Source: JAGXTF01 sp044224315
GTDB lineage: Bacteria; Bacteroidota; Bacteroidia; NS11-12g; UBA955
Length of the DNA: 64,000 nucleotides
Assembly (NCBI GenBank): GCA_044224315.1
Contig: JBGAKR010000001.1
Span: 434,001 to 498,000, forward strand
Direction of reading: 5' to 3'
Below the pieces are notes generated by a model. The model did no database searches and was not told where the DNA came from. It saw only the letters and a program-made list of their open reading frames with translations. Each line of letters begins with the position of its first letter. Within the stretch, counting starts at the first letter, position 1. This document shows, one piece after another, positions 16,783 through 24,932 of this stretch. Position numbers and translations under genes: made by a program.

Positions 16783-19242
16783 ATGCATAAAACCATGAAA
16801 ACAACGCTATTAGCTCTGCAGTTATTCCTAACTGGCCTTGCTTCGGCACAGGTGCAAACCATTAGGGGACAAGTGCGTGACAAAGAAAGCCATCAGCCCA
16901 TTTCTGCTGCTGTAAGTGTAATTACTTACGGTGCTGATACTATCTGGCGAAGCAATACAGATGCGATGGGAGAATTTAAAATCGAGAATGTAAAAGTAGG
17001 CAGACAGGATCTCCAAATCAGTGCAGAAAATTATAAAACGGCTGTGTTAAACAACGTTATTGTTACCTCGGCCAAAGAAGTAATTCTGCAAGTTGAATTG
17101 GAAGAGGATGCGGCTAAATCTATCAATGAAATTGTGATTAAAGCCAAGCCCAAATCTGGCGAACCCAACAATGAAAATGCCCTGGTAAGTGCCCGCGTAT
17201 TTACGGTAGATGAAACCGATCGTTATGCCGGTAGTAGGGGAGATCCGGCACGCATGGCCAGCAACTTTGCGGGTGTGCAGGGGGCAGATGACAGCCGCAA
17301 TGATATTGTAATCCGCGGCAACAGTCCTTCAGGGGTTCTTTGGCGTTTAGAGGGAATTGATATTCCCAATCCAAATCATTTTGCCATACCAGGTACTACA
17401 GGTGGTCCGGTATCCATTATTAACAATAAAATATTATCCAATTCTGATTTTTTTACCGGTGCATTTCCAGCCGAGTATGGCAATTCTACAGCGGGTGCAT
17501 TTGATTTAAGAATGCGTAATGGCAACAATAAAAAACACGAATACAGCACCCAATTCGGATTTTTAGGATGGGATGTTTTGGCCGAGGGACCATTTTCCAA
17601 AAAAAGCAAAGCCTCGTATATGTTTACCTACCGCTACTCAACCCTGGCCTTGTTTTCAGCTCTAAATATTAAAATCGGAACCGATGCAGTACCGCATTAC
17701 CAGGACGCCTCATTTAAATTAAATTTTCCGATGAAAAACAATGCCAATTTATCATTTTTTGGCATAGGTGGAGCAAGCACCATTAATATTCTCATCAGCG
17801 ACCAGAAGGAAAGCAGTGGCAATTTGTATGGCGATAATGACCGCGACCAGAAATTTGGTTCGCGCATGGGAGTTGTGGGCAGTAGCTACACCAAAAATTT
17901 TAACCGAAACAGCTATTTGAAAATTACCCTTGCTGCCAGTTCTCAAACCGTAAAAGCCCAACACCAGCTGGTTTACCGTCATACCACCGATACATTTGAG
18001 AAAAAAGGCGAAACATTTTATCGCTATGCTTTAGACTCATTAATTCCGAATTTAAGTTACAATTTCCGCACCAATACACTGGGCTTAAATGCATTTATAA
18101 ATACCAAAATCAATAATAAAACCACGCTTAAATACGGCATACAATTCACCCGTTATGGATATTATTTTCAGGACAGCAACCGCAATTTTGATTTTATGGA
18201 TACTGCGCGCTATTGGAAATGGTACGAAAGGTGGAATTCTACCGGATTTGGATTGATGTTGCAGCCCTATGTGCAAATGAAATGGAAAGTTGGCAGTGAC
18301 TGGCAGATTAGCGCTGGTATAACGTCTCAGGTATTTACCATTGCCGATAATAAAAGCGGAATTACTCATACCTCGGCCGATTTCGTGCAGCCCCGTTTAG
18401 GCATTCGTTACCAGATAAATAAAATTTCTTCACTCAATTTTGGCGCTGGAATGCACAGCCAGATTCAGCCCGGTTATACCTATTTTTATTTGTTGAAAGG
18501 CAATACCAAACCCCATAATATGAATATGGACTTAACCCATAGTAACCATTTGGTGCTGGGATATGATCGCATTTTGGGTAACTCTAAACGCATTAAACTA
18601 GAAACTTACTATCAACAATTATCCAATATTCCGGTTGAGGTAAAATCCAGTTCATTCAGCCTGGCAAATACAGGCAGTGGTTTTAGCCGATTTTTCCCCG
18701 ACACACTGCAAAACACTGGTACAGGCCGCAATTATGGCGCTGAAATTACCTTTGAAAAATTCTTTACCAAAGGCTATTACTATATGGTTACCATGAGTGT
18801 TTTTGATGCTAAATACAAAGGTTCGGATGGCGTTTCCCGCAATTCGGATTTTAATACCCGCTATGCATTTAATGCATTAATTGCCAAAGAATGGAAAGTA
18901 AGCAAACGCGGTGTTTTAAATGTGGGTGGTAAAATCACAGCCGCTGGTGCACGACGTTATTCGCCAATGGACACGCTTATGTCGCGCCGCAGCCGCGAGT
19001 ATATTGAAGTAGATGCAAAGAAAAATACCCTCACTTTTGGCAGTCCATATCGCAGGGTAGACATACGCGTTTCATATAAAGTAAATGCCAAAAAAGTAAC
19101 CCATGAATTTGCCTTGGATTTGGTAAATGTAACCGGACGTCAAAACATACTTAAATACTCTTACATCAGCGAGCCTCCATATGCCAAAGAAACCTATCAA
19201 CTGGGCTTTTTACCTCTGTTCTATTATAAACTCGATTTCTAA
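16783..19242 (+). CDS. TonB-dependent receptor with carboxypeptidase-like regulatory domain
   Basis: An 819-residue outer-membrane receptor. A signal peptide ends at about residue 22; a second ATG at 16795 gives a more typical start and may be the true one. Residues about 24-110 form a carboxypeptidase regulatory-like beta-sandwich (IRGQVRDKESHQPI). The plug domain covers about 125-235 (DIVIRGNSPSGVLWRLEGIDIPNPNHF). The rest is a 22-strand type barrel ending in an aromatic F residue (YYKLDF). No SusD-like gene follows, so it is not a SusCD pair. The transported substrate is unknown. A TTCG-type promoter and a preceding terminator suggest a single-gene unit. Confidence 0.9.
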   Translation: MHKTMKTTLLALQLFLTGLASAQVQTIRGQVRDKESHQPISAAVSVITYGADTIWRSNTDAMGEFKIENVKVGRQDLQISAENYKTAVLNNVIVTSAKEVILQVELEEDAAKSINEIVIKAKPKSGEPNNENALVSARVFTVDETDRYAGSRGDPARMASNFAGVQGADDSRNDIVIRGNSPSGVLWRLEGIDIPNPNHFAIPGTTGGPVSIINNKILSNSDFFTGAFPAEYGNSTAGAFDLRMRNGNNKKHEYSTQFGFLGWDVLAEGPFSKKSKASYMFTYRYSTLALFSALNIKIGTDAVPHYQDASFKLNFPMKNNANLSFFGIGGASTINILISDQKESSGNLYGDNDRDQKFGSRMGVVGSSYTKNFNRNSYLKITLAASSQTVKAQHQLVYRHTTDTFEKKGETFYRYALDSLIPNLSYNFRTNTLGLNAFINTKINNKTTLKYGIQFTRYGYYFQDSNRNFDFMDTARYWKWYERWNSTGFGLMLQPYVQMKWKVGSDWQISAGITSQVFTIADNKSGITHTSADFVQPRLGIRYQINKISSLNFGAGMHSQIQPGYTYFYLLKGNTKPHNMNMDLTHSNHLVLGYDRILGNSKRIKLETYYQQLSNIPVEVKSSSFSLANTGSGFSRFFPDTLQNTGTGRNYGAEITFEKFFTKGYYYMVTMSVFDAKYKGSDGVSRNSDFNTRYAFNALIAKEWKVSKRGVLNVGGKITAAGARRYSPMDTLMSRRSREYIEVDAKKNTLTFGSPYRRVDIRVSYKVNAKKVTHEFALDLVNVTGRQNILKYSYISEPPYAKETYQLGFLPLFYYKLDF

Positions 19243-19284
19243 AAACTAAACCCCTATTACGATGTATTACAAAATACCGGCTAG

Positions 19285-19428
19285 TTCGGCGGGAATTTCC
19301 ATGCCTGGCCAAAAATCACAAAACTCATTAATCAAACCTGTTATGAATGGTCGAAACTGCATTATACAAATACACCAGAAGGATTTGCATTTAAATATTT
19401 TTATAGCAGGGGAATTTTACTGCACAAA
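19285..19428 (+). other. In-frame open stretch without start codon upstream of a membrane-protein gene
   Basis: The frame of the next gene stays open for 48 codons upstream, back to a TAG at 19282-19284, with protein-like composition (for example KLINQTCYEWSKLHYTNTPEGF split by no stop) but no ATG, GTG or TTG. It may be the broken 5' part of an older, longer gene or simply non-coding. Otherwise nothing is seen between 19243 and 19428. Confidence 0.35.
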
Positions 19429-19686
19429 ATGGGTGAATTATTTCTGGTATTGGGAATAGGATTGCCCTGGATACTATCCTATTTTATGCCCGAAAAAACC
19501 AATCGAAAGTTTACCTGGCTTTACTACCTGCTTGCCCTGCTGGGCGGCATTGCTAACTTAGAGGCCTGGTATATGCTGAAAGGCCATTACTGGTGGCATG
19601 TATGGTGCATTATTTTATTTGTATTGGGCTTTATTTCCTACCTTTTTATTCGCATTATGATTAAAAAAGCCTATTTAAAATGCTAG
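19429..19686 (+). CDS. Small membrane protein, unknown function (85 aa)
   Basis: An 85-residue, very hydrophobic protein with three likely membrane segments: residues about 3-18, 29-50 and 57-76, with a conserved-looking W/H-rich loop (GHYWWHVW) between the second and third. The C-terminus is basic (IKKAYLKC). I do not recognise a family. The ATG at 19429 has no nearby TAnnTTTG element, and the frame continues upstream without a start codon, so this may be a surviving fragment of a longer gene. The lipoprotein gene that follows has its own promoter. Confidence 0.45.
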   Translation: MGELFLVLGIGLPWILSYFMPEKTNRKFTWLYYLLALLGGIANLEAWYMLKGHYWWHVWCIILFVLGFISYLFIRIMIKKAYLKC

Positions 19687-19702
19687 GTTCTGGGTAATTT
19701 CA

Positions 19703-19710
19703 TAAATTTG
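19703..19710 (+). promoter_or_regulatory. -7 promoter element TAAATTTG
   Basis: Perfect TAnnTTTG match ending only four bases before the ATG at 19715, so the transcript should start at or next to the A of the start codon. Confidence 0.65.
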
Positions 19711-19714
19711 CGTA

Positions 19715-20107
19715 ATGAAAACCCTTTGGTATATTCCATTGATATGCATTGCTGCCCTTGCTGCCTGTGGGCCCAAAGCTGCAAAAACTGTTGCCGCCGA
19801 ACAAAAGAATCCATGCACAGATACCGCAGTAAAAGTGATTTTTATCAATACCCGCAAGGTTGAATTAAATGTACATATACTAATTCAGCACAGCGAAAGG
19901 CAAGGAAATACCATCATAAATTCTTGGACCAAATACAAAGAAATTCCGCTGAAACCTGGCGATGATAACACCCAAATGCTTCCGGTAAGTCACAAATTTA
20001 TGTATGATGTATATGGCCCTGTGTCTACCAATGTTACGGGTGTAGGGGTTATTGCCACAAAAAAAATGACCCTGATTCCCTGCCAGGTATTAACCGAAGA
20101 ATTTTAA
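19715..20107 (+). CDS. Small lipoprotein, unknown function (130 aa)
   Basis: A 130-residue protein with a lipoprotein signal: hydrophobic residues 5-15, then LAAC at about 15-18. The mature part has an immunoglobulin-like beta-rich composition, with two further cysteines (PCTDT and IPCQV) that could pair. I do not recognise the family. The start is fixed by a perfect -7 element four bases upstream. The carbamoyltransferase gene begins 38 bp after the stop and has no clear promoter of its own, so the two may be co-transcribed. Confidence 0.72.
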   Translation: MKTLWYIPLICIAALAACGPKAAKTVAAEQKNPCTDTAVKVIFINTRKVELNVHILIQHSERQGNTIINSWTKYKEIPLKPGDDNTQMLPVSHKFMYDVYGPVSTNVTGVGVIATKKMTLIPCQVLTEEF

Positions 20108-20145
20108 ATTCAATATTTAATTCACCCAGCTAAATACAAACCAAA

Positions 20146-22008
20146 TTGCCCAAAATTCTTGGCATCAGTGCATTCTATCACGATTCAGCAGCGGCAATTG
20201 TTGCAGATGGAATTGTAATTGCAGCTGCCCAGGAAGAACGATTTTCGCGAATAAAACACAGCGCTGCTTTTCCTTCTCAAGCCATACAATATTGTTTAAA
20301 AGAAGCCGGCCTTGAATTGAAAGACGTGGATGCGGTTGTATTTTATGATAAGCCATTTTTGAAGTTTGAAAGGCTGTTAGAAACCTACTATGCATTTGCT
20401 CCCAAGGGTTTTATTTCTTTTCTCAAAGCCATTCCTGCCTGGTTTAATGATAAATTATTTTTAAGAAAAAATATCCAGAAAGGACTTGAAAATATCGGAA
20501 AATTTGACAAGAAAAAATTGCCCATATTATTTACCGAACATCATCTTTCTCACACTGCCAGCACCTTCTTTGCATCGCCATTTGAAGAGGCTGCAATACT
20601 TACCATCGATGGGGTGGGCGAATGGTGTACGGCATCAATCGGACATGGAAAAAACAATACAATTACCCTGCTGCGCGAAATGCATTTTCCGCATTCAGTC
20701 GGGCTTTTGTATTCGGCATTTACCTATTATCTCGGTTTCACCGTAAACTCGGGCGAGTACAAGGTAATGGGGCTGGCGCCATATGGCAATTTGGAAGCCG
20801 AACAAACCCGGGATTTCATCAAAATTATTAAAGAATATTTAATTGATATCAAGGAGGACGGCTCTGTTTTTATCAATCAAAATTTTTTTAAATATGCTAC
20901 AGGTTTGCGCATGACCGATGATAAAAAATGGGCCTCTGTATTTGGCATCCAGCGTCGCAAACCCAATGATGAGCTCACTCAGGCACATTGCGACCTTGCT
21001 TTGGCATTGCAGTTGGTTACCGAAGAAATTGTAATAAAAATGGCGGTGGAAACCCAGCGTATTACAGGGAGCAAAAATATTTGTTTGGCTGGCGGTGTTG
21101 CATTGAATTGTGTAGCCAATGGAAAATTACTAAAATCGGGTTTGTTTGAAAATATTTATGTTCAACCTGCCAGCGGAGATGCAGGTGGGGCATTAGGTGC
21201 CGCGCTTGCTGCCGAATATTTATATTTCCAAAAACCCCGAAATATTGCCAAGCCCGATAGCATGAAGGGCAGCTATTTAGGGCCCGAATATAATTGTTCA
21301 GAAATAGAAAAATCCCTGCAATATTTTGGGGCTGTTTTTGAAAAATTTACCGATGCAAAAGTTCTGAATGAAAATATAGCCAGCCCCATTGCCGAAGGAA
21401 AAATAGTTGGATTATTCAGAGGCCGAATGGAATTTGGTCCGCGTGCACTGGGCAACCGCAGCATTGTGGCCAATCCGGGTATAGCAGATATGCAGCAAAA
21501 ACTGAATGTAAAAATTAAATTTCGTGAAGGTTTCAGGCCTTTTGCACCGGCAGTAATTGCAGAGAAATGCGAGGATTATTTTGAATTAAATGAGGCTGCT
21601 CCGTATATGACACTAGTGGCAAACGTGCATGAAAAATGGCGTCTGCCGCTGCCTCCCCTATATTCCACCTTATCCAATTCTGAAAAACTAAATACAAGGC
21701 GCAGTCAGTTTCCGGCCATCACGCATCTGGATTACAGTGCGCGGGTACAAACCGTGCACGCCGAAACCAATCCTGCATTTCACCACCTGTTAAAATGCAT
21801 TGAAAAAACCACCGGACATCCGCTTTTGGTAAATACCAGTTTTAATGTACGGGGCGAACCCATTGTGTGCACTCCAGAAGATGCTTACCGCTGTTTTATG
21901 GCCACGGATATGGATATACTGGTAATTGAAAATTATATGTTAATCAAAGAAAATCAACTCGATTATCAGAATAAATCCAGGTGGAGCCGTGAGTTTAAAG
22001 CCGATTAA
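20146..22008 (+). CDS. NodU/HypF-like carbamoyltransferase (TTG start)
   Basis: A 620-residue carbamoyltransferase that should transfer a carbamoyl group from carbamoyl phosphate, via carbamoyl-AMP, to a hydroxyl of an unknown acceptor. The N-terminal Kae1-like domain starts KILGISAFYHDSAAA and includes HHLSHTAS and LTIDGVGEW; the C-terminal domain has RGRMEFGPRALGNRSI and NTSFNVRGEPIV, all family hallmarks. The start is TTG at 20146: an in-frame TAA lies at 20131 and no ATG intervenes. In related bacteria this gene is commonly followed by DUF5989 and SxtJ genes; here they lie 2.3 kb away, beyond a reversed gene. A strong terminator follows. Confidence 0.92.
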   Translation: MPKILGISAFYHDSAAAIVADGIVIAAAQEERFSRIKHSAAFPSQAIQYCLKEAGLELKDVDAVVFYDKPFLKFERLLETYYAFAPKGFISFLKAIPAWFNDKLFLRKNIQKGLENIGKFDKKKLPILFTEHHLSHTASTFFASPFEEAAILTIDGVGEWCTASIGHGKNNTITLLREMHFPHSVGLLYSAFTYYLGFTVNSGEYKVMGLAPYGNLEAEQTRDFIKIIKEYLIDIKEDGSVFINQNFFKYATGLRMTDDKKWASVFGIQRRKPNDELTQAHCDLALALQLVTEEIVIKMAVETQRITGSKNICLAGGVALNCVANGKLLKSGLFENIYVQPASGDAGGALGAALAAEYLYFQKPRNIAKPDSMKGSYLGPEYNCSEIEKSLQYFGAVFEKFTDAKVLNENIASPIAEGKIVGLFRGRMEFGPRALGNRSIVANPGIADMQQKLNVKIKFREGFRPFAPAVIAEKCEDYFELNEAAPYMTLVANVHEKWRLPLPPLYSTLSNSEKLNTRRSQFPAITHLDYSARVQTVHAETNPAFHHLLKCIEKTTGHPLLVNTSFNVRGEPIVCTPEDAYRCFMATDMDILVIENYMLIKENQLDYQNKSRWSREFKAD

Positions 22009-22036
22009 AAAAGCCGGAATAAATTCCGGCTTTTTT
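22007..22036. terminator. Bidirectional intrinsic terminator
   Basis: A 14-bp perfect stem (AAAAAAGCCGGAAT / ATTCCGGCTTTTTT) with a 2-nt loop at 22021-22022. The A and T tracts allow it to serve both the carbamoyltransferase (+) and the convergent surface-protein gene (-). Confidence 0.85.
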
Positions 22037-22054
22037 CTTAATTTATTTAATCCT

Positions 22055-24139
22055 TTATTTTTTTTCTGCCAATTGCTTTTTTAATTCTTCGATTTGTTGC
22101 TGTTGTTCCTGTATAGCCTTTACCAGCAGCGGAATCATTTCGGTATAATTTACGCTTTTAAATTCCACTTTTGCAGTTTGATCTTGAGGGGCTATGTGAA
22201 CATTATTTCTGATCAATGCGGGATATACTTGCTCTAACTCCTGTGCAATAAAACCATAGTGTACACCTTTTTCCAGGTTCATTGTAGCAAATTTGGGATC
22301 ATCGGTTTTATATAAATAACTTGTAGGACGAAGTTTCATAATGGCATCGAGACTACTCTCGAGATTTACGACTTCTTTTTTCAATTGTGCATCGGAGCTA
22401 AGCGTCCAGGAACCGGTATAAACGCCACTGCCGGAGCAGAACATGGCATAATTTGTTGAACCACCGCTAGCAGAGCCATAGACCCCGTAGTTATTTGAGG
22501 TAGATGTACCACCCGCATAACCAGTAACACCATAGTTAGAATTAGCTGAATTCTGTGTTGTAAAATACCCGCCGTAACCGGTGCCAGTGCCTGAAGCTAC
22601 ATCCGCCCTGATGCCGCAATATTTGGCATTAAGGAAGGTAGCATAGCCGGCTGATCCTGAAGATTTGGCTGTAATAGTATAATTATAGTTAGAGCCTGTA
22701 TAATTATTATAAACAGCCAGAGTTCCAGAATCGCCTGATGTGAAGGATGAAGTATTACCCGAATTCGCAACAATGACTGCAGGTTTAGTAATTCCGGTGC
22801 CATTCACGTGCAACTCAGATTTAGGGGAGGAAATGTTTAATCCCACCTTTTTTTCCCTCAGGAATAGCAAGCCAGTATTTAGAGTTCCAATAGTCATATC
22901 GCTGGTAAAAGTAAATATGTTCATAACAGAATTGGTTGATTGTAGATAGGCCTTAATTGTATTTCCATCTTTAAATCCCATCCAGGAATTGGAACCGTTG
23001 ATTTCAAAAGCCGGTTTAACAGAATTATAGATGGGGTAATGGAGATACAAATAACCCGTATTAGCGGATTTTGAGCCAGATCCATTTACCAGCACCTCAC
23101 CTGATTTACGAATGATTAAGGGAATAGTACCATTTGTTGAAAACCCCAGAGAATCTGGAGTTGCAACCAATAAAGTAGCTGAATTATTTACAATTTGGCC
23201 CAGATTTGATTGACTCCAACCATTTATAGTACCGGCGGCAGATGGACCATATTTTGTCAATTCCAGTATACCTCCCGAGCTGTTGGTAGACATAATGCGG
23301 CCGGCGTTGGTGGCTGAGTTTGACCGCACCTGTAAATCTGCATTGCCAGTAGTGGTTTGGATATCGAGTTTATATGCCGGCGTAGTGGTACCAATTCCCA
23401 CATTGGCCGTATTGCTGTTATAGATATTTGAACCTGCCGTTGTCCATACACCATTATCATCAGCGGCGGGTGCCCAGGCGGTGCCATTCCATTTAATTAC
23501 CTGCCCGGATGTAGCCCCGTTTTGTGCCAAACCTAATTTGCTGGCAGAAGTTCCATTACCTTTAAGGGTAACATCTGTTTGTGCAGATTGGCTGCCCCAG
23601 TCATCACGGGTAGAATCTGCCGCGGGAGTCCAATTGCTGCCATTCCATTTAAGTATTTGGCCAGTTGTTGCACCTCCCACAGTTAGTTGCGAAGGACTTA
23701 GAGTGGCCGACGAAGAAACTGTATTGGCCACTCCGGAGCCGTTGGCATAGTTGGCAAACGGAACACTCATAAGTTGAACAGTACCCATATCAATAAAATT
23801 AGCACCGCCGGCAGGATCTACCTCAACCTGAAAAAACAAAACGGCAGAAGACAATTTAGCAAGGGTGGGATAAGCACCTGTAACCACAGTTCCGTTGCCT
23901 ACCACAGTATTCACCAAACCCGAACTGCTGGTTGTTTTAGATTGCGTTTCCTGATACACAATGGTACCTGTTGGCAATGTTTCACGTATGGTAAAACGCA
24001 AGGCAACAGACTGGGTAACAACCGGCAGACCGCTTGAATTGCGAACCACTGCCTGATAGCTGAATCCATTGGGCGCCTGTGCTTTAACGCTAAATATTGC
24101 CCCAAGAAAGGCAGCGATTGTGAGTATTTTATTGTTCAT
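22055..24139 (-). CDS. Tail-fibre-like secreted protein with S74 chaperone domain
   Basis: A 694-residue exported protein with a signal peptide (residues 1-20, ending SVKAQ). Residues about 22-135 are the same domain as in the 4903-5856 protein (PNGFSYQAVVRNSSG ... VQLMSVPFANYA). A long glycine/serine/asparagine-rich, repetitive shaft follows, with two near-identical 'GQ-KWNG-W-PA' stretches. The C-terminal 113 residues (from S582, SDAQLKKEVV) are a Peptidase_S74 intramolecular chaperone domain, which trimerises the shaft and may cleave itself at the Ser of the S-D-x-x-L-K motif, ending in a coiled coil. Likely a trimeric surface fibre. It lies reversed between the carbamoyltransferase and its usual partners. 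Confidence 0.85.
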   Translation of the reverse strand: MNNKILTIAAFLGAIFSVKAQAPNGFSYQAVVRNSSGLPVVTQSVALRFTIRETLPTGTIVYQETQSKTTSSSGLVNTVVGNGTVVTGAYPTLAKLSSAVLFFQVEVDPAGGANFIDMGTVQLMSVPFANYANGSGVANTVSSSATLSPSQLTVGGATTGQILKWNGSNWTPAADSTRDDWGSQSAQTDVTLKGNGTSASKLGLAQNGATSGQVIKWNGTAWAPAADDNGVWTTAGSNIYNSNTANVGIGTTTPAYKLDIQTTTGNADLQVRSNSATNAGRIMSTNSSGGILELTKYGPSAAGTINGWSQSNLGQIVNNSATLLVATPDSLGFSTNGTIPLIIRKSGEVLVNGSGSKSANTGYLYLHYPIYNSVKPAFEINGSNSWMGFKDGNTIKAYLQSTNSVMNIFTFTSDMTIGTLNTGLLFLREKKVGLNISSPKSELHVNGTGITKPAVIVANSGNTSSFTSGDSGTLAVYNNYTGSNYNYTITAKSSGSAGYATFLNAKYCGIRADVASGTGTGYGGYFTTQNSANSNYGVTGYAGGTSTSNNYGVYGSASGGSTNYAMFCSGSGVYTGSWTLSSDAQLKKEVVNLESSLDAIMKLRPTSYLYKTDDPKFATMNLEKGVHYGFIAQELEQVYPALIRNNVHIAPQDQTAKVEFKSVNYTEMIPLLVKAIQEQQQQIEELKKQLAEKK

Positions 24140-24173
24140 AGATTGTTTTGCTAAAGGTTTATTTTTATTACAT

Positions 24174-24181
24174 CAAAATTA
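24174..24181 (-). promoter_or_regulatory. -7 promoter element TAATTTTG
   Basis: Perfect TAnnTTTG match on the minus strand, 34 bases upstream of the ATG at 24139, with a TTG about 19 nt further upstream. Confidence 0.6.
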
Positions 24182-24297
24182 ATATAAAAATACAAAATAA
24201 CAATTTTAAATAAGCGCCAGGTTATGTTACATTGGTTTGTTTTAGCCTAAGAATGAAGGGTTGCTTGAACAATAATGAATGTATAATCAATCTGGCC

Positions 24298-24332
24298 TTT
24301 GAATATTACCAAACCAAATTCGCCTATATTTG
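24298..24332 (+). promoter_or_regulatory. Complete promoter TTTG-N23-TATATTTG for DUF5989-SxtJ
   Basis: A -33 TTTG (24298-24301), a 23-nt spacer and a perfect -7 TATATTTG (24325-24332), ending seven bases before the ATG at 24340. It gives the DUF5989-SxtJ pair its own promoter, separate from the carbamoyltransferase. Confidence 0.75.
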
Positions 24333-24339
24333 CACACCG

Positions 24340-24489
24340 ATGAGCCTGTCCAAAGACCTTTGGATGTTTATGAAAGAACGCAAGAAATTTGTGCTTCTTC
24401 CGGTCATTATTGTGCTTTTATTACTTGGAGTTTTGCTCATTGTAGGTGGCAGCAGTGCCATAGCCCCATTTATTTATTCATTGTTTTAA
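24340..24489 (+). CDS. DUF5989 family small membrane protein (49 aa)
   Basis: A 49-residue protein starting MSLSKDLWMFMKERKKF, followed by one strong membrane helix (about residues 18-39, LLPVIIVLLLLGVLLIV) and a short SSAIAPFIYSLF tail. This is the layout of DUF5989 proteins, which are normally encoded between a carbamoyltransferase and an SxtJ gene. The start at 24340 is preferred to an upstream in-frame ATG because a full promoter ends seven bases before it. The SxtJ gene begins one base after its stop codon. Role: probably a membrane partner of the carbamoyltransferase; the evidence is gene association only. Confidence 0.82.
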   Translation: MSLSKDLWMFMKERKKFVLLPVIIVLLLLGVLLIVGGSSAIAPFIYSLF

Positions 24490-24490
24490 T

Positions 24491-24844
24491 ATGAATACCG
24501 AACGCAAAACCATTTTGGTAATTTCAATAGGATTCGGAATTATTGCATATTTTACAGCGAACTGGATCTTAGGTGTGGCAGCAGGTTTGGTATTATTGGC
24601 CGGATTTGCATCGCGCAAAATGGCGTATTGGATACATTTCAGTTGGATGAAGCTGGCCCATTATATGGGTAAAATTACCCAACCCATTATTTTGGGAGTG
24701 GTGTATTTCTTTATACTGTGGCCGGTGAGTTTACTGTCAAAACTAAGCCGAAAAGACCCGCTAATGTTGAAAAACCGGATGAATACCACATTCAGGCCGG
24801 TACAAAAAACATTTCAAAAAGAAGAGTTCGAAAAAATCTGGTAA
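24491..24844 (+). CDS. SxtJ family membrane protein
   Basis: A 117-residue inner-membrane protein with about three hydrophobic segments (residues about 8-22, 24-42 and 62-82) and a basic C-terminal tail containing SKLSRKDPL. This matches SxtJ, a small protein named from saxitoxin clusters and widespread beside NodU/HypF-like carbamoyltransferases. Its biochemical role is not established. The start follows the DUF5989 stop by one base, so the two are translationally coupled. The next gene has its own promoter. Confidence 0.82.
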   Translation: MNTERKTILVISIGFGIIAYFTANWILGVAAGLVLLAGFASRKMAYWIHFSWMKLAHYMGKITQPIILGVVYFFILWPVSLLSKLSRKDPLMLKNRMNTTFRPVQKTFQKEEFEKIW

Positions 24845-24919
24845 TACGCCTAAGGTTGCAGGGTGTCCAATCCATGCAACATGTGCACAATCATTCAAAT
24901 TGCCGGTATTATTAAGATT

Positions 24920-24927
24920 TAACTTTG
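24920..24927 (+). promoter_or_regulatory. -7 promoter element TAACTTTG
   Basis: Perfect TAnnTTTG match ending five bases before the ATG at 24933. It excludes the longer reading from 24900, whose start would lie upstream of the transcript. Confidence 0.7.
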
Positions 24928-24932
24928 TAGTT

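Noticed and set aside
22055..24139. Prophage tail-fibre gene
   Set aside because: It has a signal peptide and no phage genes are nearby; S74 chaperone domains also occur in secreted bacterial proteins.
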